From: Minicystis rosea
GTDB lineage: Bacteria > Myxococcota_A > Polyangia > Polyangiales > Polyangiaceae
DNA length: 64,000 nucleotides
Reading direction: 5' to 3'
Assembly: GCA_001931535.1 (NCBI GenBank)
Contig: CP016211.1
Coordinates: 2,570,501 to 2,634,500, forward strand
The translations under genes were made by a program, and so were the position numbers. The notes under the pieces are model-generated. The model did not search any database and was not told the origin of the DNA. It worked only from the letters and a program-made list of their open reading frames with translations. Numbering within the stretch: position 1 is the stretch's first letter; each line of letters starts with the position of its first letter. Positions 63,087 through 64,000 of the stretch are shown here, piece by piece.

Positions 63087-64000
63087 ATGGACCCAATGGC
63101 CACCGCTGAGCCGCTCCTGCGCCCGCCGCCCCCCGTCAACGTGCCTTCCGCAGGCGGAGGCACCGTGGTGATTGGGCCTGCGCCCGCCGCTCATTTCTCG
63201 CCATCCCCTCATCCGGCTTCGCTGCCGAAGCACACGAAGCCGGCGCGGCTCGGGGCCTTGGTCCCTGCGGCGCCGACGGCCATCTTCGTCGCCTCGGGGG
63301 CGCCCTCGCAGATGCTTCTCGTGAAGGATGCGAGCACTCCGATTCTGCCGCCGAGCGTCATTCGCGGTGCACGGCTGGGGGAGGTCGAGCACATCGAGCT
63401 TGGTCCGCTCGAGTCTCCCGAGCCGCCTGCGCTCATCTTTCCGAGCGCCGTGGTCTCCCCGGCGGGGCCTGCATCCATTGCTTCCAAGCCTCCATCCGTC
63501 GCTTCCAAGCCGGCGGTGCGAAGCGCGTCGAGCGATGCCGCAGGGCTCCGCACGGGCAGCGACGGGCCGGAGGTGGAGCGGCTCCAACGTGCCCTCAACA
63601 GCGCTGGAGCCAAGCCGCCGTTGCGCGTCGACGGGCGCTTCGAGGCTGCGACCGATCGGGCTCTGCGAGCCTTTCAAGCTTCTCATCGGTTGCGCGCCGA
63701 TGGGATCGCCGGCCCGCGCACCTGGCGCGCGCTCGACAAAGGCACGACCGCACCGGCGTCGGCGGCATCCGCTCCATCCGTGCCGGAGGCGACCGAATCG
63801 GTCGCGCACAATGATGCGCGTTCACCGATCGAATCGGCGAACGACTGGTCTTTTCCCCTCGCGTTTCGCCCCTCGCCGGACTGGCACTCGGGCGCTCGCT
63901 ATTTCGGAGCGCGCCGCGACGGCGGAAAGCGCCGGCACGCAGGGTGTGATTTGCTCGGCCCGGTGGGCTCGCAGATCTACGCCATCGCCGATGGGACGCT
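63087..64000 (+). CDS. peptidoglycan-binding and M23 peptidase-like protein, cut by the right edge
   Basis: At least 304 residues from ATG 63087; the frame has no stop before the window end, and is open back to a TGA at 62985-62987. Residues 1-150 are Pro/Ser/Ala-rich. Residues about 155-215 match the PG_binding_1 fold (GPEVERLQRALNSAGAKPPL, RVDGRFEAATDRALRAFQ, DGIAGPRTWRAL). After a linker, the segment from about residue 253 reads WSFPLAFRPSPDWHSGARYF and then RRHAGCDLLGPVGSQIYAIADG, the start of an M23 endopeptidase domain with His-x3-Asp zinc ligands. The rest of the active site lies beyond the window. No signal peptide is visible at the chosen start. Likely acts on cell wall. Confidence 0.9.
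   Translation, partial: MDPMATAEPLLRPPPPVNVPSAGGGTVVIGPAPAAHFSPSPHPASLPKHTKPARLGALVPAAPTAIFVASGAPSQMLLVKDASTPILPPSVIRGARLGEVEHIELGPLESPEPPALIFPSAVVSPAGPASIASKPPSVASKPAVRSASSDAAGLRTGSDGPEVERLQRALNSAGAKPPLRVDGRFEAATDRALRAFQASHRLRADGIAGPRTWRALDKGTTAPASAASAPSVPEATESVAHNDARSPIESANDWSFPLAFRPSPDWHSGARYFGARRDGGKRRHAGCDLLGPVGSQIYAIADGT

Noticed and set aside
62711..63109. 132-residue + strand frame before the PG-binding gene
   Set aside because: Arg/Ser-rich, no ribosome binding site, overlaps the next gene, no resemblance to a family.

Overview
The window is uniformly very GC-rich with strong G/C bias at third codon positions. It carries many lipoproteins with Gly/Ser/Thr-rich linkers, a Hanks-type Ser/Thr kinase, long WD40 repeats, DUF4157 proteins and many GTG/TTG starts. 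This mix points to a myxobacterium (Myxococcota), most likely a Sorangiineae/Polyangiales relative. That assignment is an inference from style and gene content; there is no 16S or other marker here. Genes are short transcription units on both strands. No insertion sequence, phage, CRISPR array or rRNA is visible; one tRNA is present.

Left flank (1-9.9 kb): material related to extracellular contractile injection systems (eCIS). The + strand holds the tail of an off-window gene, an overlapping immunity-like protein and a 1278-aa DUF4157 protein. Convergent to these is a tight four-gene minus-strand operon: coiled-coil protein, DUF4255/Pvc16-like cap protein, beta-rich protein and a roughly 16-repeat WD40 protein. 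No sheath, tube, baseplate or ATPase is in the window, so this is a satellite or a fragment of a larger cluster.

10-17 kb: an Old Yellow Enzyme gene and its upstream Rrf2 regulator share a palindromic operator. A HARE-HTH protein with a degenerate Mrr-like domain follows, then a LolB-like lipoprotein and an AraC regulator whose stop overlaps the start of a lipoprotein gene. 17-29 kb: a SMI1/KNR4 protein; a fusion of an inactive-looking class II glutamine amidotransferase with an intact transglutaminase; a PiT phosphate transporter; MpaB-like oxygenase plus nitronate monooxygenase with a divergent LysR gene; and an overlapping alpha-E / circularly permuted ATP-grasp pair. The transglutaminase, alpha-E and ATP-grasp genes belong to a known peptide-modification gene set, split here by about 6 kb.

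29-42 kb: a secreted HExxH protein, Hsp20 followed by a low-complexity Y/F/W/G/Q/S/P repeat protein, an aldo/keto reductase, a large GT-C-like membrane protein, a Kazal-like lipoprotein, a carboxyltransferase-SDR overlapping pair, a 21-bp minisatellite, a STAS protein and tRNA-Met. 42-54 kb: an L,D-transpeptidase homologue without its catalytic Cys, further membrane proteins, a ferritin-like lipoprotein, a translationally coupled Cys-rich lipoprotein/kinase pair, and a LysR-YeiH divergon with a clear LTTR box.

54-64 kb: a WEGEG-repeat lipoprotein, a membrane-anchored amidohydrolase, a GT-C-like protein, LigA, a quinone oxidoreductase, a small lipoprotein, about 800 bp without recognisable genes, and a peptidoglycan-binding/M23 protein cut by the right edge. 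Recurring themes are cell-envelope lipoproteins and catalytic domains that have lost key residues (amidotransferase, L,D-transpeptidase, Mrr, STAS).
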